64,000 nucleotides of DNA from Ashinkailepas kermadecensis. Lineage: Eukaryota > Arthropoda > Thecostraca > Neolepadidae. Made by a program: the position numbers and the translations under genes. The stretch covers positions 1,119,501-1,183,500 of the forward strand of contig JAOTOM010005153.1 of NCBI GenBank assembly GCA_034440615.1. The letters are read 5' to 3'. Numbering within the stretch: the first letter of the stretch is position 1; every line of letters begins with the position of its first letter. The notes under the pieces are model-generated. The model was not told the origin of the DNA. It made no database searches and saw nothing but the letters and a program-made list of their open reading frames with translations. Positions 32,411 through 43,566 of this stretch are shown in pieces.

Positions 32411-32487
32411 GGTGGTACATATACCTACATCATACCTACATAGGAGTGAATGGCTTGTGTTTATTATGGCATATCAGTTCGAAAGTG
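32411..32487 (+). repeat. Right 77-bp direct repeat flanking a LINE
   Basis: Copy of 31,180-31,256, starting directly after the tttatgacttta tail of the LINE. Confidence 0.9.
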
Positions 32488-32634
32488 CGCTTTCCGTTAA
32501 GCCACGTTACAATTGTGTCTGGTGTCGATACTACAAATATCGACACCTTTTGAGGTGAACTCAGACACAGCTGGGGGAGTATTTCTCGCTCAGTCGCTGG
32601 GCAGATCGGAAGCGTCATGCAGCACCGTATGAAC

Positions 32635-32830
32635 GCCTGGGAGAGTCGGCAGGTAGCTCAGCTGCTGCCGGAGGGGCGTACGGCAGCCCTAGCTGCACGC
32701 CTGGGAGAGTCGGCAGGTAGCTCAGCTGCTGCCGGAGGGGCGTACGGCAGCCGTAGCTGCACGCCTGGGAGAGTCGGCAGGTAGCTCAGCTGCTGCCGGA
32801 GGGGCGTACGGCAGCCGTAGCTGCACGCCT
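32635..32830 (+). repeat. 64-bp tandem repeat, three copies
   Basis: gcctgggagagtcggcaggt starts at 32,635, 32,699 and 32,763. Each unit contains a ctgccg/cggcag inverted pair. The words gtagctcagctg resemble a tRNA A box, but no B box follows. Confidence 0.95.
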
Positions 32831-35139
32831 GTTGCACTTCAACGGCACAATGTAGTGCTGGTGGGTCAGATATCTAGCTCAAGAGGACTTCGTCCACAGG
32901 CGGCGGGAGAAAAGACCAGAAGACAAGGCGTCATTTTGGCAGGGGAACACTCATTTTACACTCACTATTCACCATGCAGTAGCATAGGCTTAATGCTAAG
33001 ATTCACAGATTTGGGACGGAGGAAACTCCCACTCCCCCTGCCCCCACACCCGGGTCCTAGTCCACCATCCCTGCCAGCATAATACATTTTGTACTGCCTC
33101 TGAAATCAAACACGGGCTGCAGCTTGAATGATCCGCGCACACCATACGACGAAAAGATAGCGCGATGTTGCTGAAATTATTTCGATAGATGTATGCTCCA
33201 AGAAATAGATATAGAATACCGCGGCTATTATAACTCAGACTGAGTTAGGAGAGGGAGGGGGGGGGCATTATGATGACATTATGCAGAAGCATTGATACAA
33301 TGCCAATTTGTTTTCAAGTTACCGAAAAGTATACACTCGAACACTTGGAATTAAAATTTTGTTTCATTCAAGCTACCTTTTCAAGCTACCTTTTGTCGTC
33401 TAGATAAATACATTGACGTTAAAAACAACTATGTGGGAATTGGTGCTATTGGTCGGAAAGCCATCAAAGTAGATTTCATATGAAGTGACATATTTCTACT
33501 CTTCTCCTTTACCGATTAAAGGCGGTATTTTGTTGTGTTGAAAAGCGCAAAGGGCAAGAGCATAACCTTAAACATTCTTGACGGATTATGCAACTTTTGT
33601 ATACAATCAGTCTTCTTTCATGCGTAAATCGTTACCACTTGACGCGGGCATATCTGTCATCGTCCCCTGCCGAGGGGGGAAGTTCCCCCCCCTCCCCTCT
33701 CCTTGCCAAACCGCTTGACTTCGAATTGTCATAGAGAGTCAAAGAAACAAAGCGAACATGTCACTTGGCACGCTAGCTATCTAATGATACCAAGCATGTT
33801 CTGGGGATGTCAACCCTTCAAGGTCAAATTCAAAGTTTAAGATATCGAGGAAATCGGTTGCTTGTTTTTACTTAAGTTGCCCACTACGTGAGTAGAACAG
33901 CGAAAAGATGCAAACTAGCATAACCATGTGGCTGTTGACCTCACATATCCGCTGAAAGCTCACAGAGTCCGCTATGATGCACAGGTAGTTCTCCAGATCA
34001 GGTCAAAGGTATCCCCTTCGATATGAAGTTGGAAGATATGAGAAATAAAGGCGACAAAATCCAACTTATCGGTTCCTAGGGTATACATTGATGCTGAATT
34101 ATAATTCAGAACCCAAACACTTCCATTTGGTTGTAAAATACTCAAAAACACTCCTTTTTCTCCTCACATCACGGAAAAGTGAGAACCATTTTATCGAAAA
34201 ATGTTAAAGATATTCTCACGCATGTTCTCCCAACTCCGTGAACCCACATTACTTCAGAACACTGTTCCCGTCGAAAGGTGCGGAATGGGTGTCCCATAAG
34301 TTCGGAAAAAACTCGGCGCCGATCCACGGCACTATATTGATGATATTTTCGGAAGCTTTAGAAGACGTGGCATCCACCCCCAAATCCATCTCCCTCTCCT
34401 ATACGTTCGCGGGTTAAATGACCGCCTATCTCCTGCCCTTGTATGTTGATCGCGTTAACTTGCACACGTAATCTCAGTTAATAACGATATATCATGGAAA
34501 GACTTCATGGCTACCTATCACATGCAAACAAACTCCATGCGATTTTTCTTTGTTCAAATATTAGGTCCACATCAGATTGATCCTTAAATGGTTCCAGTAG
34601 CTTCGTGAAGTGAAAGAAACAAATATGCAACCGCCACCCACATTCCACTCGCATTTGGATTGTAAATGACGAGGATTTAAGACTTAAACGTAGTCATGGA
34701 AATGGACATTTGTACTAATTCCAGCATTGTAATGTGTCCATGTAGGCGTCAGAGCTACGGCGTCATATGAAATCAGAAGAAAGTGGGTACGGTTTTACTC
34801 CCATCTACACAACGAAAGCTGCCCCTCCATTCTCAGCTGCTCAGCTGATGTGAAGTGAAGGCGTGAGCACAGTGTTTTAAAGAAAAGGCCGCGCCGTCAT
34901 GTGGTGTGCCTCTGATGTGTGGTATTTATTTAGCTATCTCTGTTGTAATGGGTTCTTTGTGTTATCATTTCAAACACACTTAGAACTTGTTCAGAACCTG
35001 CCAAAACAATGACTTGAAAGCAATGTGATATGCCCGGGTCCGTGGTCGGGTAACACCCGGAGGCACGTGGGGGGGGTGTTCGATGCAGCTCCCGCCTCAG
35101 GTATTCTGAATGTCACGCCAGAAGGGCGCATACATGATC
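32831..35139. other. Unassigned 2.3 kb
   Basis: No transposon, array or exon that I can support. A poly-G run lies at about 33,255-33,265 and C/G runs at about 33,670-33,705. Confidence 0.5.
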
Positions 35140-35500
35140 GCAACAAAATCTTGGCTGGCTGTCGGGCCACCTCTTTGGCATATCTTGGTACACAAAGCTG
35201 AGCTCATGTGTGCTACCAACTCTTACCTGGCTGTCGGGCCAACTCTTTGGCATATATTGGTACACAAAGCTGAGGTCCTGTGTGCTATCAAATCTTACCT
35301 GGCTGTCTGGCCACCCTTTTGGCATATCTTGGTACAATAATCTGAGGTTATGTGCTCTACCAAATATTAGCTGGCTGTCTGGCCATCCTTTTGGCATATC
35401 TTGGTACAACAATCTGAGGTCATGTTTGCTACCAAATCTTGGCTGGCTGTCGGACCATTCCTTGGCATATCTTGGTGCAAAAAATCGGAGGTCATGTGAA
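35140..35500 (+). repeat. ~72-bp tandem repeat, five copies
   Basis: The unit contains ggctggctgtcgggccacc, then ttggcatatcttggtac and ctgagctcatgtgtgctacc. Copies differ by point changes and small indels, and the last is shorter. Frames on both strands (WHILVHKAE on +) follow the repeat and are not genes. Confidence 0.9.
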
Positions 35501-36174
35501 GACTCGGGCCGCGGAGCTCTGGCGTTAAAAATGAGGCCAGCGTCGAAAAAAAATGAGGCCAACGTCTATTTTCGGAAAAAAGAAATCCATGCTGCGTATG
35601 GTTGTCGGTCACGCTTCGGTACTAAACCAACAATGTCGGATCTTGAGTGCAGCTTCTGGACTAGGATAACATGTTCACATGGTTCATTGATCTTTTCAGA
35701 GTCAACTGAGGTCAATATCCTAGGATCACCCTGGATGACTTTTTCCGATTTATAATTACCCTACAGCAATTGTCAGTGCTGGATTCCAGTTGTACGTGCA
35801 TGTTTACTATCTGACATAGAAAATACGTCTTGCGCACAAAGTTGAAAGTTTAGAAACTGGGGATAAGGTTTTCACCCATTCTTGCATCCTTCCTATATAT
35901 CTAAACGCGATGTGCGGTGTGTCGTTACATTTGCAAGATCCCAAGGAAAATGTTTGCATGTACACATATGCAGATGTACGTGGTTTGCTGCATCCCAAAT
36001 TCGCGAAAACAGCGATATCTCAATATGCGCCAAAACTTGACATTTGACCTCACTGCGGAATCAACACTAATTAATCAGTGACCATGTTCGACATCAACCG
36101 GGAGAATACATAGCATGCTTCTTGCTGTTCTCACTTTGTGATTCATTTTATTTTCTCTAGCACACGGCACCAGG
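35501..36174. other. Unassigned
   Basis: No feature recognised. Confidence 0.5.
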
Positions 36175-36438
36175 CCAGGGTTAGGGGTAGCACCGGGCCA
36201 GGGTAGCACCGGGCCAGGGTAGCACCGGGTCAGGGTAGCACCGGGCCAGGGTAGCACCGGGCCAGGGTAGCACCGGGCCAGGGTAGCACCGGGCCAGGGT
36301 AGCACCGGGCCAGGGTAGCACCGGTCCAGGGTAGCACCGGGTCAGGGTAGCACCGGGCCAGGGTAGCACCGGGCCAGGGTAGCACCGGGCCAGGGTAGCA
36401 CCGGGCCAGGGTAGCACCGGGCCTAGGGTAGCACCGGC
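36175..36438 (+). repeat. 16-bp array (gggtagcaccgggcca), about 16 copies
   Basis: Nearly uniform, with occasional gggtca and ggtcca variants and slightly decayed ends. Confidence 0.96.
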
Positions 36439-36909
36439 ACCCCCTCCCCACCGTATGCGGTCTTAGGTGGCCGAATGTCGAATGTCGTCCAGGTTTAAGT
36501 CATTTTATGATCTCGCAGTTCATCACATTGCACTTTATAAACTCAGATTCGTCTGGCGCATTAACTGAATTTATCAAATTACTGGACCATGAGCCTATAA
36601 TACATGCCCCAAAAAAATATGTTTGAACTAAATCAGTGGTAGCTTTCTAATATAACACTTGTAAAGCCAACCCTGCCGCGGTAGCTACTAATCTCCTGCG
36701 GTGCGAGGGTTAGGAGTATACCCAGGTAGGCTAGCGTGCGTATAATAATTATGGCAATTAGTTAAAGTATCTCATGCTTGACGCGATCTTGAAAGCTTTT
36801 CGCCAATTGTATGATCAGTATGATCGGTATATATCAATGCCATTGAAAAATACAATCCTTGATGTTACATAATGCATGTCAGTTGTTCTGATGCGAATGT
36901 AGTGAAGCG
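36439..36909. other. Unassigned
   Basis: No feature recognised. The last nine bases (agtgaagcg, 36,901-36,909) are the left target-site duplication of the SINE that follows. Confidence 0.5.
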
Positions 36910-37094
36910 TGGGGCGGGGATGGCCGAGTGGTTAAGGTGTTGAGCTCTGAATACCAAGATCCCGGGTTCAACACTTGCACCGCTCGGGACATTTCCCAAT
37001 CCCGCGGCCCATCGGCGAAACAGTGTGGGCGGCGCCATCAGTCTTGATTATGCACAAAGTGCGTCGTGAACCAACCAATAAACAAACAACAAGC
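36910..37094 (+). mobile_element. tRNA-derived SINE with a class-II tRNA-like head
   Basis: The head ggggatggccgagtggttaa (A box of the Leu/Ser type) and B box cccgggttcaac are followed by a different body (cgcggcccatcggcgaaaca) and the tail ccaaccaataaacaaacaac. The duplication agtgaagcg occurs at 36,901-36,909 and 37,095-37,103. Its 3' body differs from the SINEs at 26.6, 42.4 and 43.4 kb, so it is a separate family. Confidence 0.85.
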
Positions 37095-37181
37095 AGTGAA
37101 GCGGGTGCCACTTGCTGCAATTTTATCAGATAGTCAATCTTATCATAAATCTAGCCTCTGACCGTGTCTGAATAAAGATGA

Positions 37182-37286
37182 AGTAAGCTGTAGTAAGATG
37201 AAGTAAGCTGTAGTAAGATGAAGTAAGCTGTAGTAAGATGAAGTAAGCTGTAGTAAGATGAAGTAAGCTGTAGTAAGCTGTAGTAA
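37182..37286 (+). repeat. 20-bp array (aagatgaagtaagctgtagt), about five copies
   Basis: Perfect copies with a shortened last unit. Confidence 0.95.
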
Positions 37287-37458
37287 GCGCAGCAACGCCC
37301 TCTGTCGGCGCTAGCAGATGCCGCGAGGCTCCTGGCCACGGTAAGGCTCCCTAGAGGTCGTCAGCAAGCCTAAAATGTATCTTGTTACAAATGTGTCTTT
37401 TAAAATCCCGGGCAGCGAAAGACGGAACATAAGGAAGTCATGGTGCAGAAAGTTGAGT

Positions 37459-37917
37459 CGCATTCCACTGACCGTTACTAACGACGAGTTGGGCCCCTCA
37501 AGGGGGGGTGGGGTCCCCCCTTTTAACAGGGGGGTGAGGGCCCCCCCCTCTCAGGGGTTGGCCCCCTTTGTAGGGGGGGTGGGGGTCCCCCCATTTTTTT
37601 GGCCCCCCCGCCCCCAACACAAAACCCCCCCCCCAAACCGCCCCCCCCCCCCGGCAAAAAAAACAGGCTTGTCGAGGCGGCGATAAAAAAAAAAAAATTA
37701 AAAAAATAAACAAACTTTTAAAAAAAGGTGTGCGTGTGCGGCCGGGGTGTGTTCTGCGTTTGCGGTGTGTTCGCGTCTCGGGTTGTGGTTCTGCGGCGGT
37801 TGTGGGCGTGGTGTGGTTGTTTGTGTGTTCGTTGTTGTGTCGTGTGTGCTGTGTTGGCGCGTTCGTGTGCGTTGTTGTGCGGGGTTGGTGGCATTCCACT
37901 GACCGTTACTAACGACG
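37459..37917. other. Extreme low-complexity stretch between 27-bp direct repeats
   Basis: gcattccactgaccgttact occurs at 37,459 and 37,891, both followed by aacgacg. Between them lie about 195 bases of G-runs, C-runs and A-runs, then about 160 bases almost free of A (gtgtgttcgttgttgtgtcg style). Composition changes sharply at both repeats. This could be an insertion with target duplication or a low-quality join in the assembly. Frames in it should not be trusted. Confidence 0.7.
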
Positions 37918-37920
37918 GGA

Positions 37921-38168
37921 CTACATGACATCAGCTTGGATCCCAGCACCTACCATTACTTTTGATGATAGCCATGCCAGCGTTTGCATCTCGTTTGCTT
38001 TCCGCCACGTTCCCCGCACGGCACGCATTATCTGCAATAAGCCCAGCATCTCCACGCTCCCGGCTGGAATCTCATTGTATTCCTGAGGCGGTTGGCGGCT
38101 GACAGAATGCAGGCCTGGCACAAACGTCGGGGGCTGCAACAGAACCATGTCGGTCTTTCCGGGCGTCG
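37921..38168 (-). CDS. Candidate exon, unknown protein
   Basis: On the - strand an acceptor-like cttgtcgctgaacag precedes 82 open codons ending at a TAG at 37,921. The peptide is well balanced (KTDMVLLQPPTFVPGLHSVS, then EMLGLLQIMRAVRGTWRKAN). Possible donors (gtaatg, gtaggt) occur within the last 20 codons, so the exon may end earlier. It lies directly against the right-hand direct repeat of the low-complexity stretch. No family recognised; a retroelement origin is possible. Confidence 0.3.
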
Positions 38169-39719
38169 CTGTTCAGCGACAAGTGGTGCTGTGCGGTATT
38201 TTACCACTATCTGTTGAGCGTGAATTTAACCCGGCCGGACAAAGAATATGGTGAAAATAATACATATGATACTTGTGATAATGCAAAGTTGTCAATACAG
38301 ATCGGAGGTACACAACTCGCGAGGTGTTGTGGCTTTTAAAGTCTGGTCCACGTATACACACAGGGAAGGCTGAGAGGGGGTACCTATTGTCTTCTCGTTC
38401 TCACATTCGTGATGGCCAGCCCCAGCGAAAGCCCATGTTAAGCCAAGGACTGAGGTACATGGAAGGTTAATTTGTGATAAGTAAGGAATTCCACGACCAA
38501 TTTCGTGCTTCCGGGATTGGCGGCACTGGGTTTCATAGCCTGTTGGCCGGACACTCTGAGGTTGGTGGGTTGTTGTTTTTAGTCGTTTGTTTAGAGCTTC
38601 GATATGTTTTTGTTTGCCAGTGACTATGGGTTTCGGTTGTCTTTCGAGATTGGTGGTCCTGTGAATACTGCGATATATGTTTGCTTGTTCCGTGAACTTC
38701 CGTATGCTTCGCAATAGTCCGGTCTCTTGCGAATCTCCATGGGTAACTGCAGGCTCCATGGATGGCTGCGGATCCCCATGGCTGGCTGCGGAACTCCATA
38801 GGTAGCTGCGGGACTCGATGGGTGGCTGCGGAGACCGTGTATTTCGGCTCTATTTCGGAGCCTGCTCTTTCTATGACTAAATGAATGATCTGTATTTTTT
38901 GTGTACTTTCCATCGGATTGCAGCCCATTTTTAGGATTTCAGAACAAATGCAATTTATTTTTATATAAGTGGATTGTGGATCGGATTTTTTCGGTGAGCA
39001 ATCCTTTGACAGTCCGTTTTTGCGGCCACGGTTGCTTTTATGTGGCGATGGTGGGGATTGGTGTCGACACCTGTCGGCCAGATCAGGTGGCCCAGCGTGG
39101 CTCCTCACACCAAATAAGTCAGCTAGACTGAGCTGGTCGGCTGGTCATCCAATTCACGGGACAATCCGGCGTAGGGAACATGGAGATGCCATTTGATGGC
39201 TTTTGGGCGGATGACTTCACACCAGACGAACTTTGTGCATCGTGAACTACCAGCAACCATACTGATCTCACCCGATGCTTTGGAAAATATTAAAACCGTG
39301 GTGAAATAGTGCAATCCTCTTCCCTATTTAACAAAAAACCAGTGCCCTTACACGTCATGGAATGTATTTCAGAATGATCGTCGACGTTAACATATTCCTC
39401 CTTGTCTCGAACGGTAAATATAAATGCTAGCACAATCATTCAGTGAATACGTGGGCTCCGTGCAATGACACACAATATGGAGAACTCAATATACGACTAT
39501 GACTATGACTATGACATAACCTTGACTACATCAGTAGGGCCAGTGACGAATAAACGGCTAACTATTGAGCAGTAAAGTAATGGCCTACACCTATTGAAGT
39601 CACCAATTGGCACGGCACTGACTAAGTGTCAGAATATACACAGACAGGTCAGAGCAGCTGCCTGCAGTGTATGACCACTGTGCGATAGTGCTGCCGGGAG
39701 CGTAAAGCTAGTCCAGCAG
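38169..39719. other. Mostly unassigned; 191-codon - frame
   Basis: A - frame from 39,108 to 38,533 is the longest open frame in the window outside repeats and LINEs. It is Ser/Thr/Lys/Pro-rich, has no recognisable domain and includes the ~20-bp repeat at 38,746-38,836. It could be a retroelement ORF1 remnant or chance. Nothing else is recognised to 39,719. Confidence 0.35.
38746..38836 (+). repeat. Degenerate ~20-bp repeat, 4.5 units
   Basis: ctgcggatccccatggctgg, ctgcggaactccataggtag and ctgcgggactcgatgggtgg are successive units of 20 bp. Confidence 0.85.
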
Positions 39720-40080
39720 CAGAAATGGCCCGGTGGCCAGGGTGGCAGGTGGCCAGCGGAGGAGGGCGGATGAATATCAGAAACGGCTGGATGAGCAGCA
39801 GAGGTTGGTGGGTGGGCACCAGCGATGGGCAGGTGGGCGGATGACCGGCATAGATGGGATAGTGGGCAGCAGAGGTTGGTGGGTGGCCAGCAGAGGTGGC
39901 GGGTGGCCAGCAGAGGTGGGCGGGTGGCCAGCCAGCAGAGGTTGGTGGGTGGCCAGCAGAGGTGGGCGGGTGGCCAGCCAGCAGAGGTGGGCGGGTGGCC
40001 AGCAGAGGTGGGCGGGTGGTTAGCACAGGTGGGCGGGTGGTTTGTTGAGGTGGGCGGGTGGTCAGCAGAGGCGTGTGGCC
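39720..40080 (+). repeat. ~22-bp array (gtggccagcagaggtgggcggg)
   Basis: More than ten units, with extra cagc tetramers in some and substitutions toward both ends. Confidence 0.92.
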
Positions 40081-42130
40081 TGTATCGGTATCGGGAGACA
40101 TCCGGCAGCTGTACGCTGGCAGCGGTACGCCGATCAGCAGCGTAATGGGCAGCGCACAGCACATTAGTTATACGTGTAGGCGTCGCTGGGGTGGCCAGCG
40201 ACTGAGACAGGCTACACCGACTGCTGTGTGGCGATTATGCGGAATTCGGCTCACCCACTACGCGTCACTGGTGTCTCACCACGGCTCACTGCAGACAGTG
40301 TGCAGAACACATTACCGGGCCGAGTCTCGTGCTCACACACCACGTGACATTTACTCCCGAAGGCCTCTCACACCTCAGCATCCAGCAAAATTGGATCCAG
40401 AATTCCCCAGTCGAGCTGAATGACCTTCTCCGCCAGCGGAGCCCCGCGTGCGTGAGTGACGCCCGTTTGGTGAAATGTGGCCGCCCATTAGCGAAATGCC
40501 AGGACACTTCGCCGTGGCTGCTGTCATGCGCAGCTCAGACCAGGCTGCAGTGGGTGGGTGGGAGTACCTTCGCACGGACGAAAGACGTTGGCTGCCTTCG
40601 GCACGTGCCGGCTAGGTTTGGGCATTTCTCAAAGCGATGGTGACAGATAAAGTGTCTTCACTAGTATCTTCTAAATTTGATTTGTGTGCGGCTGTCTGAG
40701 CCGCATGCCCGAGCGCGAGGATTCTGCACCCTCTCTGTGATGCATCGAACGCTATCAGGCAGATTATATCGCAAATGCAGACTTACCACAGTGACAATAT
40801 TAATTAGTATCTGTCCTTCAAATATTACATACGATTTAGATAGGATTTAGATCGCTGTAGCTCAGTAGCCCAGCATGGAGGGAAGCTTCCGATGTTCTTT
40901 TCCTGTGTAGGTTCTTAATATTCTAACGTTAACCTTATGTATGTATGTATGTGCATTCACTTGGATGCTTTGGCATATGTCTTTTTCCGAGGTTGCATTC
41001 CACCATTCATGCAAGCAGAATGCATGTCTTAGGCGAGTTTTAGTCTACATGTTTTATTAGCTTGAGACCACAAAATAGGGAATTTTCTGTCCTCCACTTT
41101 AAGCAAACATTTTCTAAACATAAACAACCGGGCTGCAGCCTGTTACAGCTCTCAAGCTGCTCCCGCGATTTAACATGGCGATTTCGAACTAACGTCTACG
41201 GCAGTAATGGCGGATTCAGGCATCTGAAATGGGTAGATTCGAGACTACTGAAATGGGTAGATTCGAGACATTCTGTATGCTAGAATAGGACCTGAATTTT
41301 CGAGGATCTATGTATTTACGTACATTTTCATGCATATATCGTAGCGTGTTCCACATAATCAGATAGCATCCATGCATTGCCTGGCTATTGCGAAATCATG
41401 TCATTGATGTTAAAGAGGGGGGGGGGCTGTTCATCTATTCCTCTAATTTGCCTTCCTGGAATTGACACGAATCATAATTCAGCGCTGGAACCTTAGTTTC
41501 TTAAGGATCTCTTTACAAATGTGAAGAATCGGTTGTATCCATCTCGTGCAACTTTGACAACTACAAGAAAAAAATGCCCCAAAATTCCTCCATGGAACTG
41601 CCATTAGTCGTCAAGCTTACTAACAAATTCCAGGTTAAGTACTCCCGCATCTTATCCGCAATGTTGCAGTATCGCGCCCTTATTCTGACGTATGCATTTT
41701 CAAAATCTCCAGTTTTGAATATCCGCAGATGCCGCTGACTTCCTTGAACCGCATAGATGGCGCTCACTTCCTCTACCGTCATGTAAAGAACAATGCTTCA
41801 GCACCCACTTACCGTATGTCGTCTTTCCATAAAACGTAATGTGAGGAATATTCATTGTTACGGAGAGTCCCCAATGGTGTGCAGAGCTACAGAAATGATA
41901 AGATGTGTCCTTGGTTAATGTCTGGTCGTCAGGAACAGCTGAACAATTATACTTTAGATTGGGTACAATTGCCATCGACAAGTGTTATTGTAATGTGAAC
42001 GGAGCTTTGTATGTACCAGCCACGTAACGGTACCAAGAGAGCATTAAAAGGGGTACTTATCAAGAAGGTTCAGATATATGTGTAGGGTGCACCTGGGCAA
42101 CAAAATACTGGCGGTTAATCATTTCTGTAG
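40081..42130. other. Unassigned; possible coding-like patch
   Basis: 40,160-40,640 is GC-richer with open frames on both strands. A + frame (TGPSLVLTHHVTFTPEGLSH) reaches gtgagt at about 40,452, but - frames are equally open, so it is not called. 41,060-42,080 is AT-rich, with a short 21-bp duplication (aaatgggtagattcgagac) at about 41,227-41,272. On the - strand an open block ends at a consensus donor (tacg then gtaagt, about 41,815); it has no secure acceptor. Confidence 0.4.
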
Positions 42131-42349
42131 GTGTTTGCAATATGCACTGGTGTTCTAATGGTCATTATTTTCTTCTTCATAGCCATTGAGATGGCTCAAA
42201 TCCTTATTGGGATGCATCAGAAGAACGTTAGAGTGGCCCGAGACATTCTAAAAGTACCCAAAGTGATACCCCTGAACACAAGTCGCCCTACACAACATAC
42301 CATCACAACACCACGAAACAGCCGACGTCACCACTCTGGTGGCCACTGA
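42131..42349 (+). CDS. Candidate terminal exon with one transmembrane helix
   Basis: After ttaatcatttctgtag (acceptor ending at 42,130) a frame of 72 codons runs to TGA. It starts VFAICTGVLMVIIFFFIAI, a strong hydrophobic helix of about 20-23 residues, followed by an amphipathic/basic segment (MHQKNVRVARDILKVPK) and a polar tail rich in Thr, Arg and His ending SGGH. This is the layout of the last membrane span and cytoplasmic tail of a membrane protein. An in-frame TAG lies exactly at the splice site, so the frame is not simply a longer ORF. The family is not recognised and upstream exons were not found. A SINE inserted about 60 bases downstream. Confidence 0.4.
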   Translation: MFAICTGVLMVIIFFFIAIEMAQILIGMHQKNVRVARDILKVPKVIPLNTSRPTQHTITTPRNSRRHHSGGH

Positions 42350-42412
42350 CGGATTTAGCATTTGGCTAAGAAGGAATTGGCGGAATTTTCAGTGGACGCC
42401 TTTTCCACCAGG

Positions 42413-42572
42413 GGACGAGTGGTCTAGGGGCAAGATGCTCGTCTCACAATCGAAAGGTTGTGGGTTCGAGTCTCACCTGTCGCTACTCTTCGCCCGCGAC
42501 CAATCGGCGTGAGAGATTGGCGACGCTACATGACTCAACGGTCGACGTGTCGTAAAACCAATAACCAACCAA
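42413..42572 (+). mobile_element. tRNA-derived SINE with perfect 13-bp TSD
   Basis: The head gacgagtggtctaggggcaa (A box) and ggttcgagtctcacc (B box), with a CAC-type anticodon loop (ctcacaa; Val-like), are followed by the 3' module ggcgtgagag, ttggcgacgct, gtcgtaaaa and the tail ccaataaccaaccaa. It is flanked by ccttttccaccag at 42,400-42,412 and 42,573-42,585, an exact target-site duplication, so the copy is recent. Confidence 0.93.
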
Positions 42573-42585
42573 CCTTTTCCACCAG

Positions 42586-43382
42586 CTTTCGGCTACACAA
42601 TTTGTTGAGCGGGTGGTGGGAGAGGGAATGCACTCGACCTTGCCAGATGAAGATGCCTTTTCCATTCTGAGGGATGTCTGATTGAAAATTTCGTTGAACG
42701 GAGGGGGGGGGATGCGTGCATTCGACCTTTCAGGATGGACACCTATTCCAGCTGGAGGGGCACCTATCTGCATCTGGGTCGCCTTTCAGGGTGCTAATGG
42801 GTGGACGGTCGCCCCCTTCGCCTCCTCCCCGGGATCCGTGCACTGCTACCAGCGGGGGCTGGCGGCAGGCTGGCCAAACTCAGCACCAACCAACAACTCA
42901 ATTATAGGCAGCGATTTATCGTTGGATGCACTACTTTGTATTAATCATAGTGGGTGCAGCAATTCATAGAACCCTGGTGCTCCATGCATTGACATTACGC
43001 TTTGCTTCCCGCCGCATATGCGTATGAAATTGTCCATAGCGACACGTTGGCTGAAAAGTTACCGCCCAAAACCCCTTCCGCGGAAGCGATGTTTGCTTAA
43101 ATATATTATGCATGCTATATATTATGCATATATATAGCATATGTTAGCATATCTGTTTATATACAGCATATATATAGCATATCTGTTTTTTAATGAAAAA
43201 CAGATTGCGATAGCCATTGGAAAACGCGGCCATGTACATATCGTATCCTTTGATTGCATCTAGTTTATCGTATCTAGTCATTGCCAGAGCGTGAGCAGTG
43301 TGTAACCTACCTGTCACGGGCCGGGATGTTAGAGAGTGTACTTTGACGAAACGCACGGACCGTCCCCAGCTGCTGCTCCGCA
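42586..43382. other. Unassigned, with AT-rich palindromic patch
   Basis: At 43,083-43,205 there are repeated tagcatat/atatatagc words and a 10-bp-arm hairpin (atctgttttt ... aaaaacagat). Otherwise nothing is recognised. Confidence 0.5.
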
Positions 43383-43401
43383 CACCATTGCGTTGGTTGG
43401 T

Positions 43402-43547
43402 TGGTTATTGGTTTTACGACACGTCGACCGTTGAGTCATATAGCGTCGCCAATCTCTCACGCCGATTGGTCGCGGGCGAAGAGTAGCGACAGGTGAGACC
43501 CGAACCCACAATCTTTCGATTGTGAGACGAGCATCTTACCCCTAGAC
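43402..43547 (-). mobile_element. tRNA-derived SINE, reverse copy of the 42.4-kb family
   Basis: Reverse complement of the SINE at 42,413, with a few substitutions and missing about eight bases at its 5' end. It is flanked by caccattg[c/t]gttggttggt at 43,383-43,401 and 43,548-43,566 (19 bp, one mismatch), although part of that overlaps the ggttggtt tail. The two copies are 0.8 kb apart in inverted orientation. Confidence 0.92.
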
Positions 43548-43566
43548 CACCATTGTGTTGGTTGGT

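Noticed and set aside
32635..32830. tRNA A-box-like gtagctcagctg in the 64-bp repeat
   Set aside because: No B box or anticodon arm; a chance word amplified by the array.
40306..40457. + exon candidate ending at gtgagt
   Set aside because: The - strand has equally protein-like open frames over the same bases and the acceptor tract is weak.
40855..40900. tRNA-like word tagctcagtagcc
   Set aside because: No B box or cloverleaf follows.
41815..41981. - open block ending at a consensus gtaagt donor
   Set aside because: No secure acceptor or start and no compositional support.
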